Notes under the pieces: model-generated | The model's input: the letters and a program-made list of their open reading frames with translations, nothing else | What the model was told of the DNA's origin: nothing | The model's database searches: none | Assembly: GCA_964017155.1 (NCBI GenBank) | Contig: OZ024857.1 | Location: forward strand, 31,973,542-32,037,541 | Length of the DNA: 64,000 nucleotides | From: Oasisia sp. SBJ-2009 | Lineage: Eukaryota; Annelida; Polychaeta; Sabellida; Siboglinidae | Direction: 5' to 3' | Translations under genes and position numbers: made by a program | In this document: piece after piece, positions 44,044 to 56,635 of the stretch | Layout of the letters: every line of letters begins with the position of its first letter | How positions within the stretch are numbered: position 1 is the first letter of the stretch

Positions 44044-44225
44044 CCCGACATGGGATCAAATACATTTGTATTTGAAAGTATTTAAATACTTTTTTCAAAG
44101 TACACTGTATTTGTATTTGCATTTGACTTTTAGGAATGAAAATGGTATTTGTATTTAAATACTTTCATAATGTATTTGACTTTTTCTAATATTTTCAAAT
44201 ACTTTTTTCAAATACAGTATGACAT
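44044..44225 (+). repeat. Solo arm of the CAAATAC TIR family
   Basis: It starts ACATGGGATCAAATA and runs through aaagtatttaaatac words, as in the left arm at 28432-28600. No opposite arm was found nearby. Confidence 0.7.
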
Positions 44226-44269
44226 TTTTTTGTTTCTAGATCACATGCAATACCAGCCAAACTGATTAC

Positions 44270-45791
44270 CTTCACTAATGGACACACACTGTCATTGTCA
44301 CCAAAGTCTATTCGATCAATGAAACGGCTGCCGATGACGCATAACCTTCCGTTGAAGCACAAAATGGTGGTGCACTTGCCCAGCCACTCGTATTCGGGCC
44401 AAACAAGGCAGAATCATAGAAAATATTCCATTGGTGCTGGTCAAATTTTTGCACACTATCAGATATGGCTGCCAAGCCACGAAACTATCAGGTCGCAATG
44501 CTAGAGAACTCACTAGGAGATGAAGCCATGCAGCTGTATGACGGTTTCCAGTTCACAACACCACAAAAACACTGCACCACGATGGAATTTGTTATCAGCT
44601 TTTGAAGAAATTCGCCATAGGGGAAAACTTTTGAATGGTATAAGTTCAATAGCTGGAAGCAGGAGGATGAAGAGTGTTTTGAAGATTTCCATGCCGCTCT
44701 ATGCGAGTTAGCAAAAACTTGCAACTTCTGCAATAAATGCGCAAGCTCGATGATAAGAGATGGGATCATCTTAGGCATAGGACAGTCAGGGACATGACAA
44801 GAGTTGCTTAAGATCCATAGGCTTTCCCTGGATGTGTGTGTAGATGTCTACAGGGCAGCAGAGTCGGCCATATCATACAAGACAATACTGGATGATGTAT
44901 ATGATTCATGGTCGTCTATTCAAGCGTGAGTGTCGATACTTTGGCAGGCGTCACACTCCCAAGAAAGAAATGTGCCCCGCATATGGAAAGACCTGCAATA
45001 ATTGTGAGGTCAAGGATTATTTTGAACGAAGTGCATGAAAGGGCGCAGCAAGAACTTGCAGTCTAGAAACCCGCACCAAAATGTGTATACAACATATGTG
45101 ACAACAACGGGCCTAATGAAAATGACGACAGTGGTGACACCTGGGTGTACTGACACCACGAAAACGGGAAGCATGTATGCGAAGTGTCAAATGCTTGTAA
45201 ACGGGAAGCAGCTCACATTCCAAATTGACACAGGTGCCACAGTCAATATGCTGCCAGCTGGATATGCCAGAGATGTTGTCCCATACAATGGCATTCTCAC
45301 AATATGGATGATGGGGGAACCGAAGTGTTGAATGATTGTGTGCAATCCCAAAACAGAGACATCACATGATGTTAAGTTCATTGTCTGATAGTTGTTTCAC
45401 TAAAATAGTTTGATGACCAGCTGGGAGAGTTTCCAGTTGTGCAAAACATCAGTCGACCCAGAAGTGTGCCCCAAGATCATGGCTAGCTGACGGATACCCA
45501 TAGCCATTCCGCCGCAACTTAAGGGTGAACACAAGCGACTGACAGCCATGGGTGTCAATGCTCCTGTGGATGAATTGACACCATGGGTCAGTCAAGTGGT
45601 GGTTGTGAAGAAAAAATATCAGGCCGGCGTCTTACGGGTATGCATAGACCCTCACGAACTCAACAAGGCAGCGTGAGCATTACACATTGCCAATTCTCAA
45701 AGATGTGCTCCACAAGCTTCAAGGGCCAACTGTTTTCTTGAAGGCAGATCTCTCGTTACTGGCACGTCAAATTAGATGACGAATCCACTGG
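44270..45791 (+). pseudogene. Ty3/Gypsy-type gag-pol, decayed, part 1
   Basis: 44283-44790 matches, base for base in many blocks, the intact gag start at 63545-64000 but is frame-shifted throughout. Downstream, 44937-45040 encodes a C/H array of the CPAYGKTCNNC type (nucleic-acid-binding knuckle). 45200-45270 has FQIDTGATVNMLP, the aspartic protease DTG motif. 45535-45790 encodes an RT beginning (VNAPVDELTPWV, VVVKKK, CIDPHELNKA). The reading frame breaks off at a TIR insertion at 45792 and resumes at 47130. Confidence 0.85.
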
Positions 45792-46284
45792 CAGAGATGG
45801 AGTAATCGTACTCTGTACTCGTACTCGAGCACATTACCAAAGTAATCGTACTCACGATTACTTCTCACGATTTTTTTTTTTCATATGAACTTTTACAAGC
45901 AAATATATTAGACAGATAGAAATGGCAATATTAACAGTAATCTAATAAATGTAATAATAATTGAGCTATTCATTTTCGATTACTGTTGAGCATTTCAATA
46001 AATATTCAGTCAGATTTCCCTAATTAATACCTTCTCACCCCAGAGAAGCCACATCTCCTGACCCTCCTGCTTACTGAAGTTCTGGTAGTAAAAGGTTATA
46101 TTGCCACAGTCCCTAGAAAGCCCACATTAATAATAATTATTATTATTGTTATGCCAAAATACTGTTTTCCAGTCATAGTAAATGTTATAAAAATATTTGC
46201 CAATTTATATGGTTATGTGACCTTGTATGATCCATAAAAGCATCACAGTAAATATCCATTTGATAATTACCGAATAAATGATTT

Positions 46285-46745
46285 ACAACGGGGGAGGGGG
46301 GTCACATTTCTATGTATAGTATATTTACCCATGGCTTGTTATACATAGAAAACTGCAAAGCTTTGACAGTTTGGATGGTTATGGGCTTGTAATTTGTATG
46401 AAAGAACTGGATATTTAAAAAAATATCAATGACATTTGCTAACAGGTTCAACACTGTCAGAAATTAAACAAACTTTTTCATTTTTATTTGGTGACATAAA
46501 TTTAAGATTATATATCATCTTTTGAAATTAAATAGTTGGTTATGTACTGTAATTTATTATTATGATTAAAACCATTATTTCAAAATATTTATCCATAAAA
46601 TATGGGGTGGGTCATTTTTCTATAGGGCAGGTCATTTTTCTATAACTGAAAATCTATGGAAAAGTGACCCGGGGGTCATTAGTCTATATAGAATAGTGAC
46701 CCGCGGGTTACTTTACCCCCGGGTCAATATTCTATATGACACCGG
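46285..46745. mobile_element. Palindrome-rich TGACCCG element, copy 2
   Basis: The inverse of 15835-16180, sharing ccataaaatatggggtggg, tctatatagaatagtgaccc and gggtcaatattctatatgac. It lacks the internal duplication seen in copy 1. Confidence 0.75.
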
Positions 46746-46794
46746 GCCACAGGACACTCAGTTTCCTTGAAGAACACAAAAATACTGACCCGTG

Positions 46795-47060
46795 AATCCA
46801 ACTGGCACAAGAGTGAAGGAGGCCATATACATCAGACAGAGAGCCCCTACCATGAACAGAGATCAGGGATACCATCTATCAAATTATCCTGCCAAAATCT
46901 GAGGCAACACACGTGACACCAATATGTGAACAATGTCCGTTGCTGACGGATTGAAACGTCGTACTCATCTTCGACATTATGCTCCAAAGTAAGTTAACTA
47001 TACTACAATATTTTACCCCATGTCTTATATACTACATATTTGAATCGGATACTCTTTTAA
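46795..47060 (+). pseudogene. Penelope-like element, 3'-end fragment
   Basis: It encodes EAIYIRQRAPTMNRDQGYHL, the C-terminal end of a Penelope GIY-YIG region, followed by the same 3' tail (gctgacggattgaaa...cgacattatgctccaaag) as at 49220-49275. Everything upstream is missing. Confidence 0.75.
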
Positions 47061-47129
47061 TTATGACCCCCTGGATTAGTAATCGTACTCGTATTCAAGT
47101 ACATTTGTATTGTAATCACTCCATCTCTG

Positions 47130-47216
47130 GAATCCAGCCTGTTGACGACGTTCCAGGTGTGTTTTGGAAGATACTGGTGGTGTTGCCTGCCTTTTGGCAC
47201 AATGGTTTCAAGTGAA
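47130..47216 (+). pseudogene. Ty3/Gypsy-type RT, part 2
   Basis: A short continuation with an LPFGT motif typical of the Gypsy RT palm, in the frame expected from part 1. It fades out at about 47216; the YxDD box, RNase H and integrase were not found. Confidence 0.75.
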
Positions 47217-48388
47217 GTGTATAACAAAAAAACAGTTATAACAGTGAGTGTTCAGCTGTGCTAAGACTAAGTGATAGGTGTGTTTAACAATAACATTATA
47301 TTATTTGTTATTGTATGTTATGTTTCAGCTGTACTTGTTGATGGTAACTTTAGGAGACAAGCCGATATTGAAAGTAAGCTGCTATATAGTGTATTTTCAA
47401 ACAGCTGGGGTGAGGTACTGTTTTTAATTTAAAATAATTCACTGCAATTAATTAATTTGCCACTAAGTATTTTATTGCAATTATCTTTATTGTTTTAATA
47501 TTATATTCCAATTACTTTTTAGTTTTACAAGTCAACAGTAATCAATTTTATTGAAACAGTCACAACTGTTTTTTTACTTAAAATAAAAATTGCATATTAA
47601 TCATTGTTTGCATGACTATAAAATCATCACATACCCCCGGTATTTCCATACAAGTAAAAATGTATGTGTGTAATTGTGTTTCTGTGGCATTAGTCTAAGT
47701 GGATAGTGTGTTTCTTTGGAGATCTCTACTGTACTGAATTAGACTAACAACATAAATCTTGAGAATCAAATAAAAATCTGGTATCGATTGATATCGAAGA
47801 ATTCTGGTATTGAACCAGAACTACTTTTGTTGCATAGTGTGCTTCTAGTTCTACTGGGAACTGTGTTCTATATGAATATTAGACTTATCACGTAAGTATC
47901 GAACAAAATTCAGGTATCGATCGGTATCGAACAAAACTTGGTATTGAACCAGCACTAGTATTCATCATGGAAGGATGACCAAATGACAGAAGACGAGTGT
48001 CAGATCGTTTGCTACCCTATTAGACCTGGAGTACTAGTAGTAGTACTGTCTTCACTGCAAAGGAGCATGACAGAGAAAGCTGTGTTTGCTGGTAGTATGC
48101 CCCATCATATATGAAGTAGGTCGTATTCAGGCAGAAGTCAAGAAGCTCAACTATCTGTGGGATTGTCATTTCCGTGCTAAAATTGTAGTGTGAACAGTGC
48201 CTCAGATTTTATATTTGCAGACTGACACCACAATTAAAACATTTCATTTAACACTGATTTCTCTCTTTTTATTGTTGCAATCTGAAAAATTAACATTAAA
48301 ACCAACGTAAGAGCTTCTGAAAGTCTTCATGATGTAACTGCTGCCGAAACTTGGTCTTCTAAAGCGACAGTGCAGCTGACAGTGCAGC
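47217..48388. other. Non-coding stretch
   Basis: No gene. Two related blocks of 'ggtatcgat...ggtatcgaa...attgaaccag' lie at about 47780-47820 and 47910-47955. Confidence 0.45.
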
Positions 48389-49290
48389 TATGGGATCACC
48401 CATATCTCCCCTAGTAGCTAATTGCTACATGGAATAATTTGAGAAAATAGCCATCTCTACAGCACCGCACTGGCGCATCATTGTGGCTACAATACGTGGA
48501 TGACACATTCACTGTACTTCACGAATACGACGTGGAAGAGTTCACTGAACACATAAACAGCATTGATCATCCACACATCAAATTCACCATCGAACCCGAA
48601 AAAGACAGCAAGCTTCCCTTCCTGGATCTAAGCACCCATATTCTGGATGATGGATCCACGAAGTTAACCATCTACCGGAAGCCGGCGCACATGGACCAGT
48701 ACCTCAACTTCGCATCACCCTCTAACCCACAAACGTTCAGTTGTACGCACCCTCACCAACAGGGCACAGCAGTATGCTGTGGTGACAGCTGAAGACAGGA
48801 AATCAGAACTGGCACACACCCACAATGCCCTGAGAGCCAATGGATACCCAGAGTGGGCACTTGCACCTCCACCATCCAGTGCAAAAACACCAACCAACAC
48901 AAGCAACAACACACGAAGATCTATGCTGGGACTACCATACGTGGCAGGAGTATCAGAACAGCTTGGCTGGATTTATAAGTCACATAACATACACATGTAC
49001 CACAAGCCGGCGAACACCCTCCGCTCGATGGTAGTACACCCTAAAGACAAAACACCTAAAGAACACCAATTGATTGATGTGGAACCATCTATAACATCAA
49101 TACATCAGACAGAGAGCTCCTACCATGAACAGAGATCAGGGATACCATCTGCCTGCCATCTACACTCAAATTATCTCGCCGAAATCTGAGGCAACCCACA
49201 TGACACCAGTATGTGAACAAGGTCCGTAGCTGACGGATCGAAATGCCGTACTCACCTTCGACATTATGCTCCAAAGTAAGTTAATTATAC
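48389..49290 (+). pseudogene. Penelope-like element, RT end without GIY-YIG core
   Basis: The remnant starts MGSPISPLVANCYME (RT motif), passes a stop and a frame change, and continues with LQYVDDTFTVLH (catalytic YVDD), KFTIEPEKDSKLPFLDL and STKLTIYRKPAHMDQYLNF, all characteristic of Penelope RTs. A second frame (48779-49189) covers the linker. The GIY-YIG endonuclease body is missing; only its last part (RAPTMNRDQGYHLPAIY in another frame near 49110-49160) remains, followed by the family 3' tail. Confidence 0.85.
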
Positions 49291-49620
49291 TACAATTTTA
49301 GATACAGTTGTGTAATAATAAGTTATAAAGAAAATGTAACAAAACAAACGTCAATAAATAGCCTAATATATTAAGGTCGTACTATTTTTCTGTGAAGGGT
49401 CTGGTTACGAAATGTCAACGGTGGTCAGGTCGGATTGAAACCACTGGCCCATCAGGTCAGTAGATTTTAAAAACCGGTGGCCCAATGTCGAACCGAGGCT
49501 GTTGAAAATAAACGCACAAAATGCCAAAGTTCCCCATCTCGCTGTGTCGCTGGCCAAGTACACACAAAAATGCTACATAGTACTTTTATCATTTTAAAGC
49601 TGATATATCATACTAACTAC

Positions 49621-51311
49621 GGTACCCGGTGATCTCGGCCTTTAGCGATCTCGGCCTTTTTCGGTGAACTCGGCCAATGTGCGGCAGTGATCTCGGCCTG
49701 TTTCGGTGATCTCGGCCTGTGGGGAAGTGATCTCGGCCTGTTTTCGGTTAACTCGGCAAGTGACCTCGGCCTATACGGCAGTGATCTCGGCCTGTTTTCG
49801 GTTAACTCGGCAAGTGACCTCGGCCTATACGGCAGTGATCTCGGCCTGTCGGGAAGTGATCTCGGCCTGTTTTCGGTGAACTCGGCCAGTGTTTTTGTGT
49901 TAAGTATACCTAACGTTGCATGGTTGATAAGAATTGTTTTCATCAGCGGTCTGTTTTTTTATTTTGTACAGCAGCGATCTCTGTCTATTTCCATCTTTCC
50001 TTTGTTTTGTCCTTCTTGAGTACAGCGTATAGCATAAATAAAGGTCTTTCAAGTGGAGTAAACGGAGGCTTGTAGCGCTTGTAGTGGCTTTACCTTTTGT
50101 TGTTAGTTGCGTGAGTGTATATTTTAAGGATTACCTCTCAGAAGGATCAGAATCTCACGGGTAATCATCAAGTATCTAGGGTGTGCAGCCTCTTACGCTA
50201 GCTCTTGCGTGTATCGAAGTACATGCCGTCGTCTTTATTTTTGACGTTTAACACAAGCGAATGGTTGTATCGTACGTTTATGCAACGACCAATTCCAGGA
50301 TAGGAGTGCGCCAATGTAATACTTGCCAACATCAAATGGAGGCATTTCTCACCCAAGTGTAGAGCTTTTAGTAAATGAAAGCTTTCTGCGGTCGAGCCCT
50401 TATTTCATATGTGCTCATGACGTGATTACATTGTTTAAAGTCACGGCTGTAAAACTATAAACAACGCAACAACAACAAGGGTGTTAACTCAATTACTCTA
50501 CGTGGTTTCCATGCATTGCAACAAATCAAAGAAAAATCATGAAAGAAAGAATCTGCTCAATACCGCAATGCATAAGTAGACAGCTGATTACTATGGCGTG
50601 CCTCAAAACACGTTCACACAGCCCATAAATCAAAGACAAACGAAAAGATGTGCTCAATATAGCTCAGCAACAATTGGGAGTCGATTATGTTCGCACCTTC
50701 CCAACGGACACAAATCAAGTAGAAACAATAAGAAAAGGACTATTGCGAAACAATTAAATTACCACGCATTCTACCCTTTTTATTAATGTGTATTGCATTA
50801 ATAACTCAGTTGCGTAGTTATAATGCTAAAAATTTAACTACGTAATACGGGGTTCTTAGAAGAAGACTATCAAACAGAATCCATGCAAACAGATTGGTTC
50901 ATTGCTCAAAACTTAGCGGATCGTCACAACATTTTTATTGCATTGCAGGCTCAAAAAGTTCAATGATAACACTTGGAGATTTATCAATAGTCAATAAGTA
51001 AGAACGAAATAACGACTGATCGTCACAGCTTCTTTATTGCATTGCATATTTTTGCAACATGAAGAACGAAACGAAATAACGACTGATCGTCACAGATTAT
51101 TTATGCATTGCATATTTTTGCAACATGATACATATGCTGTACCATTATATCACTCCATTATATTGGTGAGGGTATGGTGAGCATCACTCCCTATACAGGC
51201 CGAGATCACTGTCGCACAGGCCGAGATCACTGCTGCACACTGGCCGAGATCACCGAAACAGGCCGAGATCACTTAGGCCGAGATCGCGAAAGGCCGAGAT
51301 CACCGTGAAGC
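49621..51311. mobile_element. 1.69-kb TIR element with GTGATCTCGGCC arrays
   Basis: The left end (49628 on) contains about ten copies of GTGATCTCGGCC or close variants spaced 12-30 bp; the right end (51195-51304) contains six in inverse orientation. The first 20 inner bases of both ends agree (ggtgatctcggccttt). An 8-bp direct repeat, ctaactac, lies at 49613-49620 and 51312-51319, directly outside. The interior (50020-51180) has no transposase. The minus frame at 49617-49943 is a translation of the repeat. The 8-bp duplication fits hAT- or P-like superfamilies, but the terminus resembles none I know. Confidence 0.75.
51004..51127 (+). repeat. Tandem duplication, about 62 bp
   Basis: Two units share aacgaaataacgactgatcg, tcacag, and attgcatatttttgcaacat inside the GATCTCGGCC element. 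Confidence 0.85.
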
Positions 51312-51319
51312 CTAACTAC

Positions 51320-53204
51320 CTACCAAGTTTTGTAGACTACCTAGTTAGATTTATGTGCTTATTTTACAAGTAAAGAAAACATCAAACTTCAAATACCTGC
51401 ACACAAAAGCGATCAAGGTCAAAAATGGCTCAATACGTAAAACAGCTATCCATTGGTCGATTTCAGTCAGAAAACACTGTTTTCTTAAATAGCAGGACCA
51501 TGTCAGTGTTCCAGCTAGGCCATTTCCCAAGGGCGCAACGCCCTGCCCTCATTTGCATGTGCCTTTTGTCTTGTGCCCTGTGCCTTTTGTTAGGGCCCTG
51601 TCATTTAGCAGTAGCCCGGTGCAATTGCCAATGGGGTCAAAGTGTCTGAGACAGCTCAACAGCTCAGTGCTGGCTTCCCATTGGCTTGAAACAATTGTAT
51701 CCAATTAACCACTTCAAAGACTTCCACGTGGGACAAGAGCAATAAATGAGGAGCCCTTCTAGACCACCAAGATCCAGCCTGTTCTATTGGCTCTATGATA
51801 AGGTGATGTAATCAACTGATGTTGTTGACAATATGATGTAGTTTAAAACATTGTAGCAAGGGAGTTGGCTGCACTTCCAAGTACTGGAAAGTCAATTTCT
51901 ATGTGATCCACTTGTACTAGTTATGGGGAAACCTTTTCTGTTGTATATGACAAACTTTTTTGGTAATTTATCTGGACCTGGGAAATTGTAAACTGTTTAA
52001 ATAAAATAAGTGCTAAAAGGATACAATATGAAGGCCTATCAATATTAAAATAAACAGTGATATTTGTGCTATTTATACAGCAATGTTGTATTCAAACAGA
52101 AATTGTCCCTGAATTCTTTGTTTCTGAATACATGTGCAGTACTATATGAGTTAATGTTATTATTATGCATTCTGTAAATGTCAGTATGCCATGTTTAATG
52201 GAAAACTTTCATCAACACAATAATTGGAAACTCACAAATACATGTTAAATATTGTAGAACATTTAAAACAAACTATATACTCTGTTATACATTATAATAA
52301 TTATTACAAAGTGACAAGTGTTTTATTTGATATATTGCATGTTAATTGACAAGTAATGCCATTAATAATAAATGTCCACTAGGCTTATACCTTTTCATGA
52401 AACCACAAACAAGTGCTGCAGTTGACTACTAAGTTTCTAATATAGCCAGTTATAGGATCTTAAATTGATATTTCCCAATAAAACAAAAATAATGCAACAG
52501 TGGTCCCACCTGAAGAGTGGCTCATCAAATTCATCCCTGGTCAGTAGAAGGGTATAGTGGATATAGTCATATAGATAAGTAATTATAATTAACCATCTGT
52601 GTTTAATGCGTTGCAAATTGGCGAATGAAGACAGAAAGAAGTATGTGGACATCAATGTCTCAGAGAAGAGACTACCACTCTGTGTCAAAATGTTAGTTAG
52701 CGATTTATATACAGATAAATGATTAAGGAATTGTTGGAATGGAGTGTTATCCAATGGTTTGCACACCGTACAATAGTTGCGTTACCAATAAAACACCTTG
52801 TACCCTACTAATGTACATTTGACTGTGTAATATTACTATAATACATCATGCATGTTTGGGACGTCTGGTACACATGACTGCATTTCCCCTGGGCAACACT
52901 GAGTTACTTAGCTAGCTGTAATCAGTCAATATATGATACTGCCACAAGCTTCATTTCATGAAAATTAACTAAATACCATTGGTATACGTTTTTTTTACTT
53001 AACTCTGGTATTACAAGAGTTAAGTAAAATAAACGTATTTCAAAAGATGTGCCCTCATAAATGTCGTTCACGCATAAAAGTGCCCTCCGTCTGCCAACTG
53101 CACCCTGTCCTTTTCAAGACCTAGCTGGAACACTGCATGTGATTTCTTGGTCATCGATTTTGGAACAGAAATAACTGCGATATTTAAATACTCCACCTAG
53201 CGGA
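51320..53204. other. Non-coding stretch
   Basis: AT-rich; a few frames of about 70-110 codons (for example 52437-52766 minus) without recognisable domains. No repeat family from this window was matched here. Confidence 0.45.
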
Positions 53205-53502
53205 TTCTGATGTACCTACCTAGGTGTATTTATGTTTCACAAATATTGCATTTTGAGATCTAAATAACACTCCGATTTGTGCCAGTCGCAACTGCAGTAG
53301 TGCATGTGATGTATTACTGTGCCGTGTACATGGAAAGAACGATAAACAGTTTGTTTATGCTGACCGCATTGTCTTTTCGACCTCAGAAGTCTGCTAAAGA
53401 CGCGCTTTTTATAAAACAGATATGCATGAGAAAAAATTGAGATGCTGTTAAAAAAGATAGTTATAATGTCAAAATTGAGGTGGGTCCGAATTCTACATAA
53501 GT
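53205..53502 (+). repeat. Dispersed repeat C, copy 3
   Basis: It matches 29075-29310 and extends further, with gaggtgggtccgaattctac, to meet hAT-like copy B; that extension also matches the inverse of 12860-12885. Confidence 0.8.
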
Positions 53503-54288
53503 CTGGGGTAGAACTACCCACTAGTCCGCTAGTCCGCACCCTAGTAAAGATAAGGGCGGACTAGTAAACCTGCCTAATAACTAGTTAGGTTGTCTAGTAA
53601 AGGTCAATGTGTCATCCAACCCACCCTATATCAATCAATCAATTCTCTTTGTAGTCACAGTGACCCTAACCACAACACATTCACAGGCTGAGGGATGTAG
53701 TAACTAAATCCCAAGTCATTAAAACGTTGATAAATTGTTGCCAGTGAGCAGCTGGTTACAGCAGCTTCCTTTTCTGATAAATGATGACACAGCCACCAGC
53801 TATGAACTTGTCTGGGCACTATTTGTAAGATTAACTGTTCTTTGATGTCTAAAATTTTCTCATGTGATATTTTTATTTTCCAGTAGAGCATTTTTTTCCA
53901 TAACACTGTAATGTGAGCTAAATTTCCAAAATGATTATAAATATATGATACAGAAAATTAATAATGGATACTGCCAGTCAATGAGTGCAATCGGCATTCT
54001 TTTTCAATTGCGAATTTTTTAATACAGATCATATCTTCACTTTTTTATTAATTACTTTTGTTATTTATGTATTATTTCTTTGGTACTACCTTTATGAAAA
54101 GTGCATTGTTATTTAACTGGGGTTGCAATATGTACTATTTATTTAGTTTAAGAATAAATTGGAACAACTTAAATTTGGATTGTTTATTTTAATTTTTGTG
54201 GACTAGTAAACCTTTTGGCGGACTAGTACACTTTTGACTTTACTAGTTCCGCTGTCTAGTAAAATAAATGCTCGAAGTTCTACCCCTG
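53503..54288. mobile_element. hAT-like non-autonomous element, copy B
   Basis: The second copy of 4280-5078, with a few indels; the left tip reads ctggggtagaact instead of caggggtagaact. The ACTAGTCC subterminal motifs are retained. Confidence 0.7.
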
Positions 54289-54565
54289 TTTTTTGTTTTT
54301 ACATCTGCAATACACCTTTTCCGCGGAGCATGCGCATTGAACAGAAAACGCGGGTTGCGGGTCAACTCCCGAATGGCTGAAGCGAGTACAGAGTTTTGCA
54401 TTGCTCCAGACGAGTGACTGAAACGTTGCAGTGTTAGAATCTTTTTTTGTGCCAGGAAAACGGAATATTTCACCAATAGAAATGGATCAGGATGGAGATG
54501 AAGTGTCACATATGGTAAATATATATGTATTTTTTCTCCTCTAGTATGAAGATAACCAGTTTATA
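54289..54565 (+). repeat. Exon-like segment, copy B
   Basis: Essentially identical to 5079-5361, including the ATG stretch at 54482 that runs into gtaaat at 54514. The near-identity shows recent duplication or gene conversion. Confidence 0.6.
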
Positions 54566-54853
54566 TACTGCAATACCCCTTTTCCGCGGAGCATGCGCAT
54601 TGAACAGAAAACGCGGGTTGCGGGTCAACTCCACTTTTTAATTAATTACTTTTTTATTTCTGTATTATTTCTTTGGTACCTTTATGAAAAGTGCATTGTT
54701 ATTTAACTGGGGTTGCAACATGTACTATTTTTTTAGTTTAAAAACAAATTGGAACGACTTAAATTTGGATTGTTTATTTTTGCGGAATAGTAAACTTTTG
54801 ACTTTAGTAGTCCCGCTGTCTAGTAAAATAAATGCTGAAGTTCTACCCCTGAA
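54566..54853 (+). repeat. Partial, rearranged third copy of the hAT-like unit
   Basis: It repeats the first 65 bases of the exon-like segment (ccttttccgcggagcatgcg), then jumps to the right half of the hAT-like element (gaaaagtgcattgttattta) and ends at a CTACCCCTG terminus near 54851. The order suggests a tandem array of the unit that lost its middle. Confidence 0.7.
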
Positions 54854-55599
54854 TTATTTAGTGCTAAAGCATATCTACATCCATTGTGAATATAATGATA
54901 TGCCCTGCTTTTGAATTTAGTTTACTCAAACACAGCTGAGGACTTTTTCTTCTTCTAGTAATCCACTACCTTCAAGGATGATGATTCTGTGTGCGCATGT
55001 TGAAAGGCTGGGTGGGTAGTGCTGATTAACAAATTATAATATTATAAAATATACATATAAAAGTGCAAGTGCGTGTTAAAATCAGTGGTCACGATACTTT
55101 AAACTCTGTAACAGCCACAGACAGTGCTGTCAAACTTAAAGGGAAAACAAAGGCAACGGTTTGGTGATATGGGCCTAATAGAGCTAAGAAAAACTAACAA
55201 TTTCCAACCTCAATCACATTTTTAACGTCAGCGGTTTTGCAGAAAAGAAATGAAAAACATTTAGCCACAGAAAGTCTATGGAAAACTCCATTTTAGAAAA
55301 ACAGTGACGTATCGGAGGACCCGCCACTGTGGTTGTCGTACTACTTCTTGGCAACTCCGTCGGGTGGCGCTGTGACTTTGCGCTCACAAAAGAGCGTAAA
55401 TATTAACATGGATTTTCTGATTCTTCGTCTGACGGAAATAGCACGGATTCAGAAGTGGCTGGATATAGATTTCAGCCACAAAGACAAAGGCCTGTGTTGT
55501 CAGACAGACCAGATGTCCGTGGTGGTGAAGACCCAAGGGAAATTGAAATGACGAGAAGACAAACAACCAGTCCAGAGGCAGACACGGCATCGACTGGTG
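54854..55599. other. Non-coding stretch
   Basis: A frame at 55333-55551 (72 codons) lacks homology that I recognise and starts without context. No other feature. Confidence 0.4.
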
Positions 55600-56045
55600 T
55601 CAACAATGACATGTACTGTCCGACCTAACCATGAAAACGACCGCCAGCAGCCGCCAAACTTCTCATCACTTGTCTTACATACATATACATACACTATGTT
55701 ATAAAATAAAATCACTTGCATTCCTCTAACGAAGAAAATTCACAAAAGTAACTCGATCGCAGATCCCGACGGCAACTCAGACTCTTTGGTTACCGTAATC
55801 GCTATAAAAGTTAGATTTACACAAAATAACGTTAGGCGGCGCGGTGGTGCACGCGAATATTTATAAACTTTATTTACTGAATTCGCACACGCGAAATAGT
55901 TTAATTAATCAAGTAATAATTAATTATTATCATTACAAAGATCTTCAGAAAATGTTAAGTTTTCTTATAATATAATTATAATATTTGTTTTCTTATAGCG
56001 CCAAATCCATAATTGTTTGTGGCGCTTCACAATATGATGCTATTA
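55600..56045 (-). repeat. Repeat A, inverted arm
   Basis: The reverse complement of about 56690-57110 and of about 60-650. Landmarks read in inverse are the cgaccgccagcagccgccaa block near 55626 and agcgccaaatccataattg near 56000. With 56690-57110 it makes a large foldback with a spacer of about 650 bp. Confidence 0.8.
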
Positions 56046-56635
56046 AAATATATGCAATAAGAAGAATGCTACCCACAGGTAATAAAAAAAAAAAAAAATG
56101 CATGTATTTGCATAAAATTACGTGTTGTTCGATGATGTCACATTGTTAATTTTCAGAATATTTCTATAAACATCCCGCGTGTACTGCAAGCATGCAAGCT
56201 TATATTATATAAACGATGTTTTTAACAATGATAACGAAACAATAACATATTATTATTTTTGAATGCTCCAAAACCTTCTTTTTCTACCACCATATATTTC
56301 CCATATTATATTCATATTCTGCTTAAATTTCAGTGATTTATTGTCCCGATAATTAATACAGTGTTTTGTCCAAAAATAATTATTACATATCTGGTGGTGG
56401 AAATATAATAATTCATGAGCAGAAAAATGTATAGCTTCAATAATATTTTCTTATGCATACTGTGTGTATGTGCTGAATGAAAATTATTGTTACGTTGTAA
56501 TTATTTTACCATCTTAATTATTTATTACCTCTACATTAATTTACCACTATTGTTGTTATGGAATTTATATGGGTTCTTTTTAATACTGATAGGTCACTTA
56601 GTTAATTACATAGACACACATATTTTCATTATTTA

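Larger units (their letters stand above)
45792..47129. mobile_element. TIR element inserted in the Gypsy RT, with inner insertions
   Basis: The termini are CAGAGATGGAGT with aatcgtactcg subterminal words at both ends (inverted). The flanks carry gaatccac (45781-45788) and gaatccag (47130-47137), an 8-bp near-repeat as expected for hAT-like insertion; three extra bases (tgg) lie between the left flank repeat and the TIR. RT homology stops and restarts exactly at these borders. The interior holds a second TGACCCG element (46285-46745) and a Penelope 3' fragment (about 46795-47060). No transposase is present. Confidence 0.72.

Noticed and set aside
49617..49943. Minus-strand ORF with repeated Arg-Pro-Arg-Ser peptides
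   Set aside because: It is a direct translation of the GATCTCGGCC array, with no independent support for coding.
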